Assembly: GCF_000247815.1 (NCBI RefSeq)
Contig: NC_021685.1
Span: 13,126,915-13,190,914, forward strand
Length of the DNA stretch: 64,000 nt
Reading direction: 5' to 3'
Source: Ficedula albicollis
Taxonomy: Eukaryota; Chordata; Aves; Passeriformes; Muscicapidae
Shown: positions 35,401 to 51,765 of the stretch, piece after piece
Position numbering within the stretch: position 1 is the stretch's first letter
Layout of the letters: each line of letters opens with the position of its first letter
The notes under the pieces: model-generated
Seen by the model: the letters and a program-made list of their open reading frames with translations, nothing else
What the model was told of the DNA's origin: nothing
Database searches by the model: none
Translations under genes and position numbers: made by a program

Positions 35401-38400
35401 TATCCAAAAACATACATTATTATTTTAACAGGTCTAAAAATGCATCCAGACTCCTTAAATAGCTATTTTGCCACTAATTTGGACAGGAGGGAAGATCACA
35501 ACCTCTGTGTTGCCGTCTCACACTCTTAAATTACTCATTTCAGCAAGTGCTGTCATTAGAAAGTATCTGAACCCCAGGAATGGTAAATACTGATGTCAAA
35601 GCTTGTTGCACCTGCAATAGAATTCTCAAGCTTTTTCCATTAGCAGAACCTCTCTTTTAAGGTTGGAGATGTGTAGCAAACATCTGTGCAGACTGTTCTA
35701 CCCCGTGCATTTTCAGCATGACTGTCATATACCTAAGCAGCATAATTTCATTGATAACTTACATTCATGGCAGAAATACTTCCTATATGCAGAGGCTTTT
35801 ACAAACAAGATCAGCTTTCAAAACTTTAAACAGCTGTTAATCTTCACAATCAAGGGGTTATTATATAATTATTCTGTCCTTCTCTAAGGATATCTGCTAG
35901 TCAAGCAGCCAATAAACATAAATGACCCGTAATAGCTAAATTAAACACATCTATTGCTATCAATAAAGCCCATTTGTTCTATAGCTCTGGTCAGGGCTCA
36001 GACAGAAAAATACATACAAGCCAATGTCTCCCTGTGCAGTCCTTGGCAAGTTAAATTGCAGAAAGAAGGGAAACTTTATGAAAAATGTATTTTAGAAAAA
36101 AACCAGCTCTTTGGAAGTGTTCAAGTATTAATGCAGGAAGCTAAGGAAGCAAAGAGTGAAAGCAGAAGAGTTGTTTCTCCAGAACTGATAGCATCAGAAA
36201 CACTGTGTAAAACACTTAATTGGCAATTAAGATTTTGACATTTACTGATTGAAGCTGCTGATATTCATGTTACACCAATACAAAGTACAGGACCCTGTGC
36301 AAAGTAATCCCATAAAATTATGTTAGTGACTTACATGATAGACAGGATCATTAATTGCAGTTGCTGCACTGCTCATTTATACCAAAATTATACATAGAAG
36401 GCTCTCTAGCAATGGAATTGGGGGATATTAACTGGAGGTGATAAAAGAGAGGGAGCAGATCCTGGCCTCCTTTGCTCCCTTCCATCAGGAAAGCTGGACA
36501 GAATCAGAACCAGGACCACAGGCAGGACCCTGTGACAGCTCCCAGCCCTCCTCCACTTAACACATTCACAGTGTTTTCAAGTCAGCCTAAACTGAAGCAC
36601 CTACATTGTCAGCATTGCTAAGTTCACTTTGAAGAGTGAGAAAAGCTGCTAAATATGCCAGGAAACAATTAGATAAGTAAGATGCACGTTTTTGCAGTGC
36701 AAAGCACTATAAATTAAGCAGGCAGCTGATGAAGGTGAAACTTTCCTGAGGTACAGCACATTCAGCAGACTCTTCCCTTCCTCCCCAGAAAAATTGCCTT
36801 CTGCAAAATTTAAAAAAAAACAAAAACCTCCTCCTAATATGTATGCATAACACTGCTCAACAGCGGTTTGGGCACTCTCAAGCAGAGTTATATTTAATAA
36901 ATTCTGTATATATCATCCTAACTGGCACAAGGAACATAAATATTTTGTACTTGGTGAATTAGTACAGTTAATTGACACGAGTGGGGAACAGCATGCATGG
37001 TTTTTGTAGCTAAACTGGAATTTGTGCCTCCAGGCAGAGCCCCAGCAGGCAAAGCTCTGCCTAGGGGAGAAAGTTCTTGTCCCTGGAGCCAAGCATCCTG
37101 TGCTGCCACTCCTGGGAGAGAGGCAGGGCAGCACCAGGGGATCCCCAGGAGCAGTAATGCTCAGCCAGACTCAACCCCTGGCTCTGCAGCCAAGGGTGAG
37201 ACACAAAACAAAAGCCCCAAATGAAGAATGCAAGAAATAGAGTGAAAGGAATCTAACAGTCTGTGATAATTTTCTTCAGCACCAAGTTGTTTCCTCTTGC
37301 TTAAACTGCTGCACTTCTTCTCTAAGGCAAACAGGATACAAAAGAGCAAAAGATAAAGATAGAAATCAGGATTTGGATGACAGAGAGTTATCACTGAAGA
37401 AAGGTACCTCCAGTCCTCCTGAAGCTCCTATCTCTGAAAGCAAACAGGCACAAAACCAGCCAAGCTAAGAAAAAGAAGATTTTCACAGAGTCTATTTCAC
37501 AAAAGTCAAAGGAGAAAACATGGTCTTTCTAAAAGCCCAGACCTGTTTTCTGATGTGTTTAGGTATTTTTCTGCATCACAACAGATAGCAAGGGCCACTA
37601 AGGATGCAGCTGGTACCATCACATCATACCAGGCAAAGAGAGAATGGCCCTGAGACAATTAAAAAGAATGGCAAAAGAGAGATTTAGACACAGTAAGTAA
37701 TCACTTGTGATTTTAACAACAGTGAATCAGCAAAGGCAATTCAGAACCACAGGTTTGTATTTTTATCATTTACCAAAATGAGTAACTCCCTACAACTTGC
37801 TTAGTTTTCTCAACACTTGTTATGAATTTTTTTATTATTTATTTGACAAAAAACAAAACAACAAACTATTGAAATATATTCATATTTAATATATTTCTTC
37901 TACCTCTCCTCTGAAGTAAAACCATTTATGGCACAACCAGGAATACAGTCTGAGAACTGTAGATAATAGAAAAGGGAAAGATGAAGAACCACCAGCAAGT
38001 CCTGATCTGTTTTTTTTATTACAGATCCATTCCAGAAGCTTGTTTAAGCTTTCCTATCTTCTTTAAACCATTTGACCTCTGTATGTGATTAATATTTTCT
38101 GCAGTACTGCACATGTGTAATCTTTGAATATGGAAATCACTGTACCAATGCAAGATATTATCATTGCAAAAACTCTGCAGGAGAATGAGACAAACTTGGA
38201 AATCAATCACTTCTGACTTCCAGTGTTAAAGTTAAATTAATTTTTCTAAGCAATCCATCTACAAAATGTATCAGTTTTGTGAAATTTGGATATTAAAAAT
38301 AAGGAGACAGTCATGACTTCAGAATTATCTCAACCAATTCAGTATGTAAAGGAATAATTTGCTGCTGTCAAAAGCTAATGTCACTTAATTCTTGTCTTGT

Positions 38401-38890
38401 TAAATCATCTGATGTCCCTTTCTTTTTTAGTTAAACAAAGATAAATAATAAAAGCAATTTGCAGCTAGAAGATGTTAGGGTTCTGCAGCTGTTCAATGTC
38501 TTCTGGGCAGATTAGATTCTGTAATGAGAAGTTACAAGCCTCATTTTATAAAAGCTGTTGCTGTCTCGGGAAAAACATCAGTGAATAAGATTAGAAAACC
38601 CTTTTCCTTCATGAACCTATTACACTCACAAGCTGATTACTTGGCATATGTTTGATACCTTCATAGCTGGAAAACAGTAATTTGTTGCAGTGATTTTTTC
38701 CCATCACTCAGAAAGTCAAAATGTCTCCCCTAATATTACCCTACCTCTGATTCAGCCAGGAAAAACAGATAAATCCATGGGAGCAAAACTCACACCAACC
38801 AGAATTAATTTAACTTCCCTAAAAAAAAAAAAAGGTTCTACTGAACTAACTATAACTAACATTAAATTGAAACAACATATCAGCTGCCTG

Positions 38891-38998
38891 TGCCTGTGGG
38901 ACAAAAATAGCGTTCTAAGATTAGGAATGTATTTAGAAGAAATGTGCCTGTGGGACAAAAATAACGTTCTAAGATTAGGAATGTATTTAGAAGAAACT
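38891..38998. repeat. Two-copy tandem duplication, 54-bp period
   Basis: tgcctgtgggacaaaaata... is present at 38891 and again at 38945, with both copies ending atttagaagaaa. The copies differ by one base in the core (atagcgttc versus ataacgttc). The period is a multiple of three, so an open frame passes through both copies, but nothing else supports coding. Confidence 0.92.
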
Positions 38999-41900
38999 TA
39001 TTGGAAGATCCACAACCATATGTGAATGAACTTTATGGTAACTTAATATGTGCAGCTTTTAAAAATTGGGAAGAAAGAAAATTCCCTGTTTATCAATCTC
39101 ATCAGCTAAACATTCATGTCAGGGAATTCCACTAACAAAGGGGCTGTAATTAGGCCCTGGGTAGGTAATTAGCAGGCACCCTGTGAAATCTTCCCTCCCA
39201 GATCTATCTAGAAGTACTGATTTGATCTTTATTTGGGGACACCAGGATTTCAGACTGGGCTACAAACTTGTTTCCACTATCCAAACACCTTCTGTTTCCT
39301 TTCACCTTATTTTAGTGAAATCCTAAGTACTGTTAAACAGTCACTCACACCATCTCCACTGCATATCCCCCTGAATGTTGGCTTTATGTCTGCTAGAGAA
39401 ATTTATTTCCAGGAACGTTGCAACACTTAGTGATTCAAGGGCCTGGAGTGACTAATAGGTGGGATAAATAACACTACCTTGAACAAACATGAGAAAACTC
39501 CAACCTGTAATTATTTTACAAACTCTGTGAGGGTGGTACATAGTTAGTACTAACTGGTGGGAGTTGGATAATGATTATGGGATTTGTCTTAACTCTTTGC
39601 AGCCTACTAAAAAAACAGCTCCACTTGCTGGAGGAAAAATGAGAAATGAAAACAAGGCTTCACATGACCCACGTTATGTAAATGGCCAAATAATTTAAAT
39701 AATTTGCTTAAAATCTGCTCTATCATGTGCCAGTGCTGTATTCTGCCTAATTCTGCTGCAGGCTATTAAAGTCTACTTTTCTTAGTTCCACCTACAGTTA
39801 AAATATGGTGTTGCTATTTGCTTTCTAAATGTGTGGTGCACACATTACTGAATTAGTGCTATCCCACTGCTGTGACACACTCTAGAGGTGTTTGTATTTC
39901 AGTGCTGGCAGATAGGGAGGTGCAGTCAGAATAGCATCAGGATGATGGAAGTTATTCTTCCATTATTCTTGATACGTAAACTTAACGTGACATAATCTTG
40001 AGATTTACATTTTCCTTGCTTCATCTGGTTTCTTCTCTCAACATCCAGCCTTGCATTTCTTATACCACCCATATTGACTTAGCAGGAGTTTTGGGTGCAG
40101 CCCTCTCTGTCACTGGTGAGATTTTCCAAAGCACCAAAGCATACCAGAATTTAACTTCCCTCTGTCTTACTGCACTTCAGGTAGCTATCCTTTTTCCTTG
40201 AGCATTTAACAGGTGCTGCAGATCTTTAAGACTGTTGTGGTATTTTACACTGAACTTCTGTGTGCCCCGACAGAAGTTACCACACCTGTAAAACATCCTC
40301 CTCCCAGACTGAACAACCATCCCAGCATTTAACAGCAAAGCATGGTGAAACCTCCATGCCAGTCAATGCAAACTCTATTTTTGCCTTCAGCGCAGCCAGG
40401 CTTTCTGCAGTTTTCTGAAGTCCTGAAAAGCTTCTGAACAGGGAGAGGCTCCCCCAGCCACAGTCTTTTCCTGACTGGAATACCAGGCTGCTGTGTGCAA
40501 TGCAGGATAATCCTCTGTGCTCAGGTCCAGGAATACAACCTGGACCCAAACTGCAGTTTAAATCTAAGGGGAAGTGAAATACCATCACTTATGATGAATT
40601 AGGCCTAACTAACCCTTTAAAATCTCTCTGATGTTTTCTGGTAGAGCTAGCTATACTCTGAAAATGGTAAGGAATACAGAAAGTACCCTGGCATAGTGTC
40701 CACAGATAAAGGACAACCTATCAAATCACTTAAAATAAGCAGATAAAATTTTGTTCTCACCCAGTATTGAATAAGGTTGGAAATATTTACATCTTTGTAA
40801 AGGTGATTTGTAGTTCAGAGTCTGGGAAGTGGACTCAAATAAAGAAGCAGAATATGAAGTTTGTAGGTCACATCTTAGCTGAACACTGGAATCTGCTCAC
40901 TTTGCTTACATGAAAGTTGAAAAATATTTATTCTTAAGTGAGAAGGTTTATGTCAAATTTCCCTTTACATGAAAAGATTTAGCCAAAATAAAACCTGAGT
41001 GGCAAACTGCAACACAAGAGCAGTCAGAACATTATTTTACCACTGCTGTGTACTGCCATAATTAATGGCACTCTGTGAGCCCAATACAGGAAATTAAAAT
41101 TTCCTTTTAATGAAAAGACATTGCAGACATGAAAGGCCACTATATGAAAAAATGGATCTTGATTCTGCAGTACCAAAATAACCTGTAACCTGATTAAAAG
41201 GCATTTGGAAGCACAAAACTAGATGTGTTAAAAAAGGTAAGAAATACTTTCATTATAGTTAAAGTTGCCAGAATGAAGGAATAAAGACACATGTTCTTCC
41301 CCTGCAAAAAATGGGCTCTGTTCCATGCTTTTTGGTAAAGCAAAAACCCCACTGAAAATCAAACAGGCTACAGAATAGCTTGAATGTACCATTCTGTATT
41401 TCAGCACAAACTGTATCTTTAAAGTAATGACAGTTTCTCTCATCTTTTCAATCTTAAAGCACTTTAAAACTACAGCCCAGAAATACATGGACAGAGAGAA
41501 ATTAAAGCAACTGAAGCTGAAATATGCTACTTAGGAATCCAAAGTTTGTTTACACCATTAGAAGGCACTCAAATATATATCCCCATAAATGACAAGGTCC
41601 CAGCAGCAAATTAACAGGAACAATTTTCCCATCTCAGGAGCTGTCAAGATGGTCTCTGTTAGCCAATTTATCTTACTCTAGCACATCTCTGGTGCTTGTC
41701 AATCAATATGTGAAACATTTGGTGTTGATTGCCATTTTTCTATCCACTTCCTTTTGCCTCTTGTACCAGGCAATTTACTGCAAGTCAATCAAGGTTGAAG
41801 CAGACCTTGTTTAAATAAAACACTGTTGAGTTCTTTTCACACCAACAATTTCAAAAACAGAATGAGCTGTAGCTCTTCACATTTACATTTATACTACTTT

Positions 41901-42510
41901 TTCTGTTTTTCCCAAATGCCATGCTCAAGCTATAAGTCAAAACTGAACTCAGCTGAAGGCTTATGGAGAAATCAGTCAAGGAAGATGAACTGCTTATGCT
42001 TTTGCTGTCAAAAATTCAGGCTATCAATGGAGATAGAGAACATTAAAAAGTACTTAAATAATCTCAGATTGTTTCTTTTTTACCTTTGCTTGAAGTCAGG
42101 TCTCCACACCAGAGAAACAACTTCTAACTTGTCTGAATTTCTTAACTCTGGATATATATTTCAAATATTCATGTATGCTGGTATTTTAAGGTAAGAGGGA
42201 GCTCAACTACTGTGTTTATAGCTGCATGTTACAAATAAATATATGAAGAAAATAAATTCTCCCAACTTTGAACTTGGTCCTATGTTAAACACACCAAACA
42301 CACTTGCTCTCATATATTCAGATGAAACAATTGCAGAACAATCCCAGGTCACATCACATCTAAATTTGGCACTTCCTCGGCATCACCTGAAAGCAGTGAG
42401 GCAGAGAAATAGGGCAGGAAGAACATCCTTTGCACTACATAATTTTACAGGTATTCAACTGAAACAATGTGCACTTACAGTTGAAATTTTTAAAACTTGG
42501 AATTTGCTTC

Positions 42511-43181
42511 TACACAGTAACTTGGCTTTACAAACAACACCTACAAAACCTTCCTGCAGTGCTCAATGCTGTTCCAGTTTTTAGGTTCACCATGGACTGC
42601 AGAATTAACCCCCCAACAATTCACACCAGTGGCACACAGAACTACTGTGTTCTGAGTTAGAACAGCCATTAAACACCTGCTAGGTGCTACAACTACAGAG
42701 ACTGGCATCCATTTATTAAGTTTAACACCATCACATATTATATCCCCATATGCTAAATCCAACAATGTACAAAGGCAACAAAAGAAAGTGCACATCAGAC
42801 CAAGGCCAAAGATCCCCAAAGTAGAAATCTGTTATGGGTGACACAGGACATATTCCTTTAATAACAAAGAGAAAGAAAGTGACTGTGTTACTGTTATTAG
42901 TAAGATCATCCACTCTTGCTCTTAATTCTGAAATACACAAAAGTGCTAGACATTCAAAACCCTACAAGCTCAATCACATATACATATGGTAGCATACATA
43001 GAATAGATATTATTTTATAGATATTATATATGTTCACATAAGAGAGAAAATACATCACTCTCTTTATGTTAGAAAATGAATAGCCATTGAAAGAGAAAAG
43101 ATTCCTCAGTTTCTTCTCTGGTCCACAACTTACAAATTTGCAACAACTCCCAAAACTGCCTGTAATTAACACCTTGTAAAA
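42511..43181. repeat. Copy 1 of a 671-bp tandem duplication
   Basis: Starts tacacagtaacttggctttac and ends caccttgtaaaa. It matches 43182-43852 base for base as far as I could compare, apart from one substitution near the start (ttggcttt versus ttggtttt). The duplication is direct and head-to-tail with no spacer. The reading frames within it repeat identically in copy 2 and have no domain signature. Confidence 0.95.
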
Positions 43182-43852
43182 TACACAGTAACTTGGTTTT
43201 ACAAACAACACCTACAAAACCTTCCTGCAGTGCTCAATGCTGTTCCAGTTTTTAGGTTCACCATGGACTGCAGAATTAACCCCCCAACAATTCACACCAG
43301 TGGCACACAGAACTACTGTGTTCTGAGTTAGAACAGCCATTAAACACCTGCTAGGTGCTACAACTACAGAGACTGGCATCCATTTATTAAGTTTAACACC
43401 ATCACATATTATATCCCCATATGCTAAATCCAACAATGTACAAAGGCAACAAAAGAAAGTGCACATCAGACCAAGGCCAAAGATCCCCAAAGTAGAAATC
43501 TGTTATGGGTGACACAGGACATATTCCTTTAATAACAAAGAGAAAGAAAGTGACTGTGTTACTGTTATTAGTAAGATCATCCACTCTTGCTCTTAATTCT
43601 GAAATACACAAAAGTGCTAGACATTCAAAACCCTACAAGCTCAATCACATATACATATGGTAGCATACATAGAATAGATATTATTTTATAGATATTATAT
43701 ATGTTCACATAAGAGAGAAAATACATCACTCTCTTTATGTTAGAAAATGAATAGCCATTGAAAGAGAAAAGATTCCTCAGTTTCTTCTCTGGTCCACAAC
43801 TTACAAATTTGCAACAACTCCCAAAACTGCCTGTAATTAACACCTTGTAAAA
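43182..43852. repeat. Copy 2 of a 671-bp tandem duplication
   Basis: The second head-to-tail copy of 42511-43181, nearly identical. The sequence then leaves the repeat at ttaatgacaag. Such low divergence means either a very recent duplication, a segregating structural variant, or an assembly echo. Confidence 0.95.
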
Positions 43853-46800
43853 TTTAATGACAAGAAGATCCCTGGCTTGTACTTTTGTATGAGACCTAGT
43901 ATCTCCTTGATATATATCACACAGAAGGAAATAGATAAAATGCCTGAAACAGAGCCAGAGTGAAAAATAAAACAAGAATATTACAAGGCCTATACAAGCA
44001 CCAGTCCCATCTTGAGCAGTGTATTTAAAAAATCCTTACATTATGCCAGCATAACAAATGCTACAACTCAAATGTAATGCATTTCATTATCTTTTGGGTA
44101 AAGAATGCTCCAAATCTCCAGATTAATTACAAAATAATGAATGTCAAACAGTTTAGAGTACTAGTCTCTGAGGAAGGAAAACCTTTGGCTGTTTATCCTC
44201 CCCAAGGGGCTCCTGTAGATAACCCTTCCCAGGCAGGCCCCAATTTAAGGATCTTCCTTTAATCTGCTCCAAGTAATAGTTGAAAAAAACAAAACAAAAA
44301 CAAAAACAAAATTTAGTTAATATATAAGAATTAGGGGCATTATACCCCTATAGGTAGAACACCTATATGGATGTTATATTAACACATAAAAATATAGATA
44401 TACACACACACAAATATATGTGTATGCACATATACTGGGGTATGTGGGCTCCTAACACTACCAAGAGTTGATCTTTGAATTATTTCAGAAAAAAATTCTC
44501 ATTAGTCATGAGAAGGAAGTTATGTGCTTTACTTGACATTGTTGTCACTAAAATAAAACCAAAACCAAAATCAACAAATCAGCAAGCTGGAGGTACTAAA
44601 AAGTATGTCCTGCAAGGCATAACCAGTTAGCCTGATTTTAGCCAATATGATATAAGCTCTGTTTCAGTTACAATAGCCAGGACACCACAGTAAAGACTAT
44701 CATAGAAGTAGTATAACAATTCCAGATTCCCAGTTTAATTAAGGGTGATTTTCCTGCCATCTTCCAAAAGAATGCCTCCTACACTAAAGCACGAAGAACA
44801 TTTATTTTGGAATTCTCAGTGATAGGAGATCACTTGCATATCACGAAATTTCCTTTTCATTCCACTTCACCTATCTAACACATACCTAGAAAAAATTCTT
44901 TAGAAATCTCTGGGCTTCCTCAAATCTAAATTTTGCCACAGGCCAAGGCATGCATGAGATTTTTACAGTCCCCTCAGCTACACAGATGCTACTCAAAGTT
45001 TGCAGAAAGCTCATGTCTGGAATTCAGTTTTACAGCTGGGCTCAGTCAAGTTATTGGAAAAGCATTTCTTCCAAAATAAACTCAAACATAACAAACAACT
45101 CCCTACACCTGCTTAGGAAGTGTTTCTCTTGGCTCACAGCAAAGCCTGTCTTTTCATCAGTAGGATTTTCCCCCAACATGTTGTACCAATTTTCTGGAAT
45201 GTGCTCTCTGACTGTGAATATAAAAAGCAATATGAGATGTTTCTGCCACAGAAGGAAGCAATAGGTGATGGGTGGAGTTATTCATTAACTGAATGCCCTA
45301 AATAAGCAACTGGCCCAGGTCAGAGCAATTTACAGCCTGTCCCCTCTCTGCCCAGCCCCTTGTCCTGTGTCCTCCAAATCTTCTCAGACTTTCCACTGGG
45401 GCCCTACAAAGGCTGAATACAAGGTTTGATGGATTTTAGGGGAATGTAGATGAAGTTAGTAAGACAGAGAGGCTCAATATAGAAGGAAGCAGTGCTCACA
45501 GCCAGAGGGTTACAGAGTTAGTTACGATTCTCTCTGAAAAGGTGATCACATATTTCACTATCCTTACTATTAGACGAAACTCCAGGACTTTTTTATGTTC
45601 CTACCCTCTTTTTTCTCCCCTCCAATACCAGATTGCTTAAAACCTTAATTTCAACAAGAACCTGCAATTTTAGCTGCTAAGAGAACTTCACTTTCCTGTC
45701 TCTTTACAGCCCCAGGGACTAATTGAGAAGATTACCTGAAGGCTTGAGGTCTAAATGCTCAAGAAAGAAAAACCTGCTTAAAACAATTTCTACAAAGAAT
45801 GCTGACAGAAATAGGAACAACTAGGAGATCTTCCCATCAGTGCAGGATTTTGCAATCACAAATGGGAGCATGCTGTATGTTATCATGTGTTGGGAAAGCC
45901 AGTAATAACACAGCAAGTTTCAATGATATATTTTATTGCAGTAAATAGAAGGGTGATAGATAAGGAGCTGTTCTTCACTGCAAATCACAGATCTGAAAAA
46001 AAAAGTCTCGATCTAAAACTACTGTGAACCAAGAAGGGGCCAGGTTTCTTCTGTCCTTGCTAACTTGCCACGACAAACAGAAGAAATTTGTTAAGCGTGT
46101 AAGGCTGAAATAATGCTTCTCTCAGCTATCATGGAGATCATATAAAAGTGGGATTGAGGACTAAATGGAGTAGGTATGTAAGAGAGAGTCAAAGACAATT
46201 TTAAAAGATGCCATTTTACCTACACTTAGCGAAATGAAAACTAGAGAATCCACCCTCCTCTTCCATCAGAAGCCATGACCCCATCAAAACCTGAGGTACA
46301 AAACGGTTCCAGCAAGGTTGGTTAATAGAAATAGTACATCACAATCCAGCCCATTTGGGGCTTTTGTTCTTAAACACTTCAGTAAATGGGCCTGTTTTTT
46401 AACTCCAACAGATAATTATGAAGTGCAATAAAAAATTCAAATTATGTTAATAGGCCAGAGAACAACGGCTGTTTCTGAAATCACTGGCAATTACTAGACA
46501 TAATGGTTCTCAATTAAGCTGGAGGGTATTTTCAATCGTTCATAATTCACTATTTTAAAAGTATCATAAAAATATATAAATGAGAGTTGTTAATAAAACT
46601 TTCAGACCAACAATGTAGTTGTGTGTCACAGAAAGTAACACTTATTTTATTTTGATGGTGCTTTACCCCTTGTGAATGATACATGAATTGTGAGTGAAGG
46701 GAAGATGACTACATAGGATTTGTTTCTCTCAGTGCTCCTAAGTGGAAGAGGAGGGATGTTTCTTGAGCAACTTCAGTTTCCCTTAGGAATACATTCAGGA

Positions 46801-48708
46801 ATCATACATGTCTTTACCAATTTTATTTTTGGATCCTGTAGGTCACTACAGAAACTTTAATGCATATGTGGATGTGAACCAGAGGTATCACTGCTTCCCA
46901 CTTTCAGATTGCTATTTCACATAGTTTTCAAGGCTATAAAATGGGCCAAAATGGAAAAATTAAAGTCTAAAATAAGAAACCTTGAGAATCATGAAATGAT
47001 AAATCCTAAGCATCATCTTTCAATGATGAGATTGATTTACAATAGATTTCTACCAAATCAAGTAAAACAAATAACAAATGGAGCCATTAAGGAAAGATCA
47101 ATTGGTGATAATTACTGTCCACAGTTCACTAAAACTAGCACTTACTTATCCACCACATGTTTAACCTTGCATTAGGGAAATAGCTGCAAATTGCTAAGTT
47201 CTCATTGTACCTCTACCACATATAATTAATGATCAATTTTCTGGAGACATGCCCGAACTACCTGAGTAAATGTATTTGAACACACATGTGCATATGCTTT
47301 ATTTATTTATTTCCAAACCAATGACACCTTAAAAACATTTCCTCTAATCCAGCCACTTCAGTCTTTCTCCTGACAAGAAGGAAACCTTCTTTGATTTTTG
47401 TTCAAATACATTTGCACGCATATTCTTGAGAAAGAGTAAATCATTTGAGAATAGCTCCTAACTGTAGAAATTAATATTTTCATATTTAAACAGCAACTCA
47501 AAGATTGAAGCATGACACAATGATTCATAAGTGGAAGAGAGCCATTCATCATCCAGACCTCAGGATCTGCTGAGAGTCTTTATTGCTTTGGCCTCATTAA
47601 AACGGTGCAGACCATGAGCTAACATAAGTCTGAATCTCTAAATATTCTCTCCCTTAATTTTTTAATAGCTCCACACAAAGGGAAAGGTTAAAACCAATTA
47701 AAAGATACACAAATACTAGCAAGATTGCCCTAATGAACTGTTAGTTATTGGTTTTAGCCATTTCACTTAAAAAAAATTACTTCAATTTCTTAACGAATTA
47801 GTAATTAGACTCTTATTTGACCTTCCTTGTTTTTTGTTTTGTTTTAGGATGTGGTGTGTTGGTATCCTTTAATCCATTCATTTTTATTCCCTTGTCTCTT
47901 TTACTTCTTTCATTTTTAGACTCAAACTTACAACTAAAGTAAAGCTGGACAAAGATATCTACATAAGGACTGCATTGTAATTCAAACTTCATTCCAAATG
48001 GGACAGAAATATTCTGAACTCATTCCTATGCAGAAAACACTTGTTTTTCTATCTCATTATGATCATCATACAATATCAACAGATGCTTAAAAGCCTCTAG
48101 TGCTGAAGGAAATGTTGAGAAAATTGAAACAGAAGTACTTATGAATGGTAATCTAATGATACTGCAAAGATTTTACTTTTCTGTACTACATCTAGCAAAA
48201 CACACATATCCCAACAGTCCCTCCACCAAAAGCCAAATCCTGTTATTAAGCAGCTACCATTTTTCTGTTACTTCTTACTGGTTGGCACTGGGAGCAGGAG
48301 TTCATCATTTTACTTCAGAAAAAGTAAAAATAAAAAGAAAATAGGCTGGGGCTGAAGCATCCCCAGATTCCCCACGCCCTCAGTGGCTGCCATGCCCACA
48401 GAACAGAATATTACCATTGCATTATAATCACAGTAAACAAGCATCTGGCTGTCATTTAAAATACAGCTTTTCTCTACTGGTAATAAGAAGCATTTTCTGT
48501 TAATTTCTGTTATCTGTAAATCTTTCTTGGCATTCCAACTCTGCACTTAATGTGCTGTACATGCTCCACTTTCTGCACAATGAACACTGCCATCAAATGT
48601 CAGCATGTCTTCTTGTTATCTTAAAGATAGGCAGGGATTCACTCAATGAAACATCTAGACAGAGAGAGAGATGCACTTATTAAGCCACAGATATTTAACA
48701 GAAACACC

Positions 48709-48750
48709 ATATATATATATACATATATATATGTATGCACACACATACAA
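48709..48750. repeat. AT/AC compound microsatellite
   Basis: Two (AT)n blocks joined by ac, followed by tgtatgcacacacatac. Short and interrupted. Confidence 0.85.
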
Positions 48751-49439
48751 GTGTGCATATTTTTCTTCTTTTACACCAGGAAATGATCATAGTCTTTTCA
48801 CTATTACTTCTTGTCTAGCTGTGTTAATTTAATTGCAGAATGGGAGCTGAAGTCAAGTTACTTATGCATCCATCTACCACATCTCTACAGGACATCAGCC
48901 CCAGGTTAATTGTACCTGCTCATTTTCAGGTACCACTGTTTGCTCCCTGCTACTCCAACAGGAGAAACTAGAAGCTGAGTTTCAAGCAACTGCCCTATTT
49001 AGTTTTTAATACATCCTGTTATTTTAGACTGCTGGAAAATTATTCTGCAAATGATCCTTAATAAAAAATATGAGCACAGTGCACAGGTGACAAGCAGCAG
49101 GCTTGAAAAATTAAACTTGTGTAATAAATTTTCCTCCTTGATTTAATGGTGAAAATCACAAGAAACCCAGGTGACTGAATTCGCTAGTATGCAGTAAGTA
49201 CAAGAAATGTCACAATTCAGCCATAGGTTTCAAACTTTAAAATTGACGAAGTGTTTCATATGCATAAAGAATAGCAGTATTTTGGTTAAATAAAAGAAAA
49301 TTTTTTAAAGTCTTGACCTCTAATTGAGTGCCAATATTTTCAATTTTTTATTAAACTCAGTGTCTTATTCTCCCCTCATTTAGATGCTTGCAAAATAAAT
49401 ATAATTATATCCAACTTAAATAACTTTGGAACCTTGAGC

Positions 49440-49700
49440 TGCAGGTGCTGGTATGCTGTATCTATTACCATATTTTAAACCCTTTTAAGAAGATTGCATT
49501 AATTTCTATGATAATTTAGAGCCCATAATGCATTCCAAGATGTGAATAGATGTTAATCACCAAGGAGTGATTTTCCTGTGTACTAACGAAGTCATGCTGC
49601 AACCACTAACTACTACTTTTAAAATGCAATATTGCCACTGAAAGACTTGATTAAGATTTGTTAAAGTAACTATACTGATATAGGTTGAAAAACCCCAAAG
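49440..49700. promoter_or_regulatory. Candidate conserved non-coding element
   Basis: Unique-looking AT-rich stretch with ordered motif-like blocks such as gcccataatgcattccaag, atgttaatcaccaaggag and gaagtcatgctgcaacc. Called on appearance alone. Confidence 0.2.
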
Positions 49701-50203
49701 TAATTAACAGCTACATCAACAGCTATGGCCTTCCTAGCTACAGAAATTACTAGGACAGAAAATGTTTATAGTATCAAGCTCAATCCTTGCCCAGTAAAAG
49801 TTAGACGTGCATATTTAACTTCTGCCACCACCATAGAGCAGGACAGCAGCCAGCAGGCAGAAAAGAGGCTTTATTATTACAATGACATTATGTTTAATAG
49901 TACAGGTACATCACTGAGGAAAAGCTGACAGCTGTGGTTGCAGAACTGCTCTGATATTTAGATTGGTAACACTCAGCCAGAGTTTGCCTCTAAGTCAAAG
50001 CTCAGTTTGTTCCATCAGCCTCAAAAACCTCTAACAGAGCAGCATTCAATATTAAATATCTACACAAACAGGTGAAAATTTGCCATGTTTTCCTGGAACA
50101 AGTCCATTCACAGCGTTTCCCCAACCTAAAAGCAACTAAGGATGCCTTTCTGCATTAACCTGCTCATTGCCTTTGCTTCTGGACAGCAATAAAAACCACA
50201 GGT

Positions 50204-50283
50204 ACAACACAGGGTAACACCACCCTGGTCACCCAACACAGGGTAACACCACCCTGGGCACCCTAAAGGAGCAGGTAAACACA
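50204..50283. repeat. 42-bp minisatellite, left part
   Basis: Units of the form gtaacaccaccctgggcacc followed by ctaaaggagcaggtaaacacag. The left side holds one shortened unit (about 50204-50234) and one fuller unit (about 50235-50278) before the G run starts inside the next. Confidence 0.88.

Positions 50284-51765
<1,482 letters not shown>

Larger units (their letters stand above)
31354..42510. other. Intronic sequence upstream of the TENM2 exon, no gene recognised
   Basis: About 11 kb with no second TENM2 exon found on the minus strand and no other protein-like frame. It includes T-rich low-complexity patches (about 31541-31560, 32025-32075), a G-quadruplex motif at 32388-32411 and a 54-bp two-copy duplication at 38891-38998. 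The rest is AT-rich unique-looking sequence. Confidence 0.55.
43853..50196. other. Intronic sequence, no gene recognised
   Basis: About 6.3 kb of AT-rich intron. It includes A/C simple repeats (about 44281-44312, 44395-44435) and an AT/AC microsatellite at 48709-48750. A candidate conserved stretch lies at 49440-49700. No exon or mobile element is recognised. Confidence 0.55.

Noticed and set aside
42541..43611. Identical pairs of 92- and 69-codon frames in the 671-bp repeat
   Set aside because: Identity comes from the recent duplication of the DNA, not from coding constraint; one copy has no independent support.
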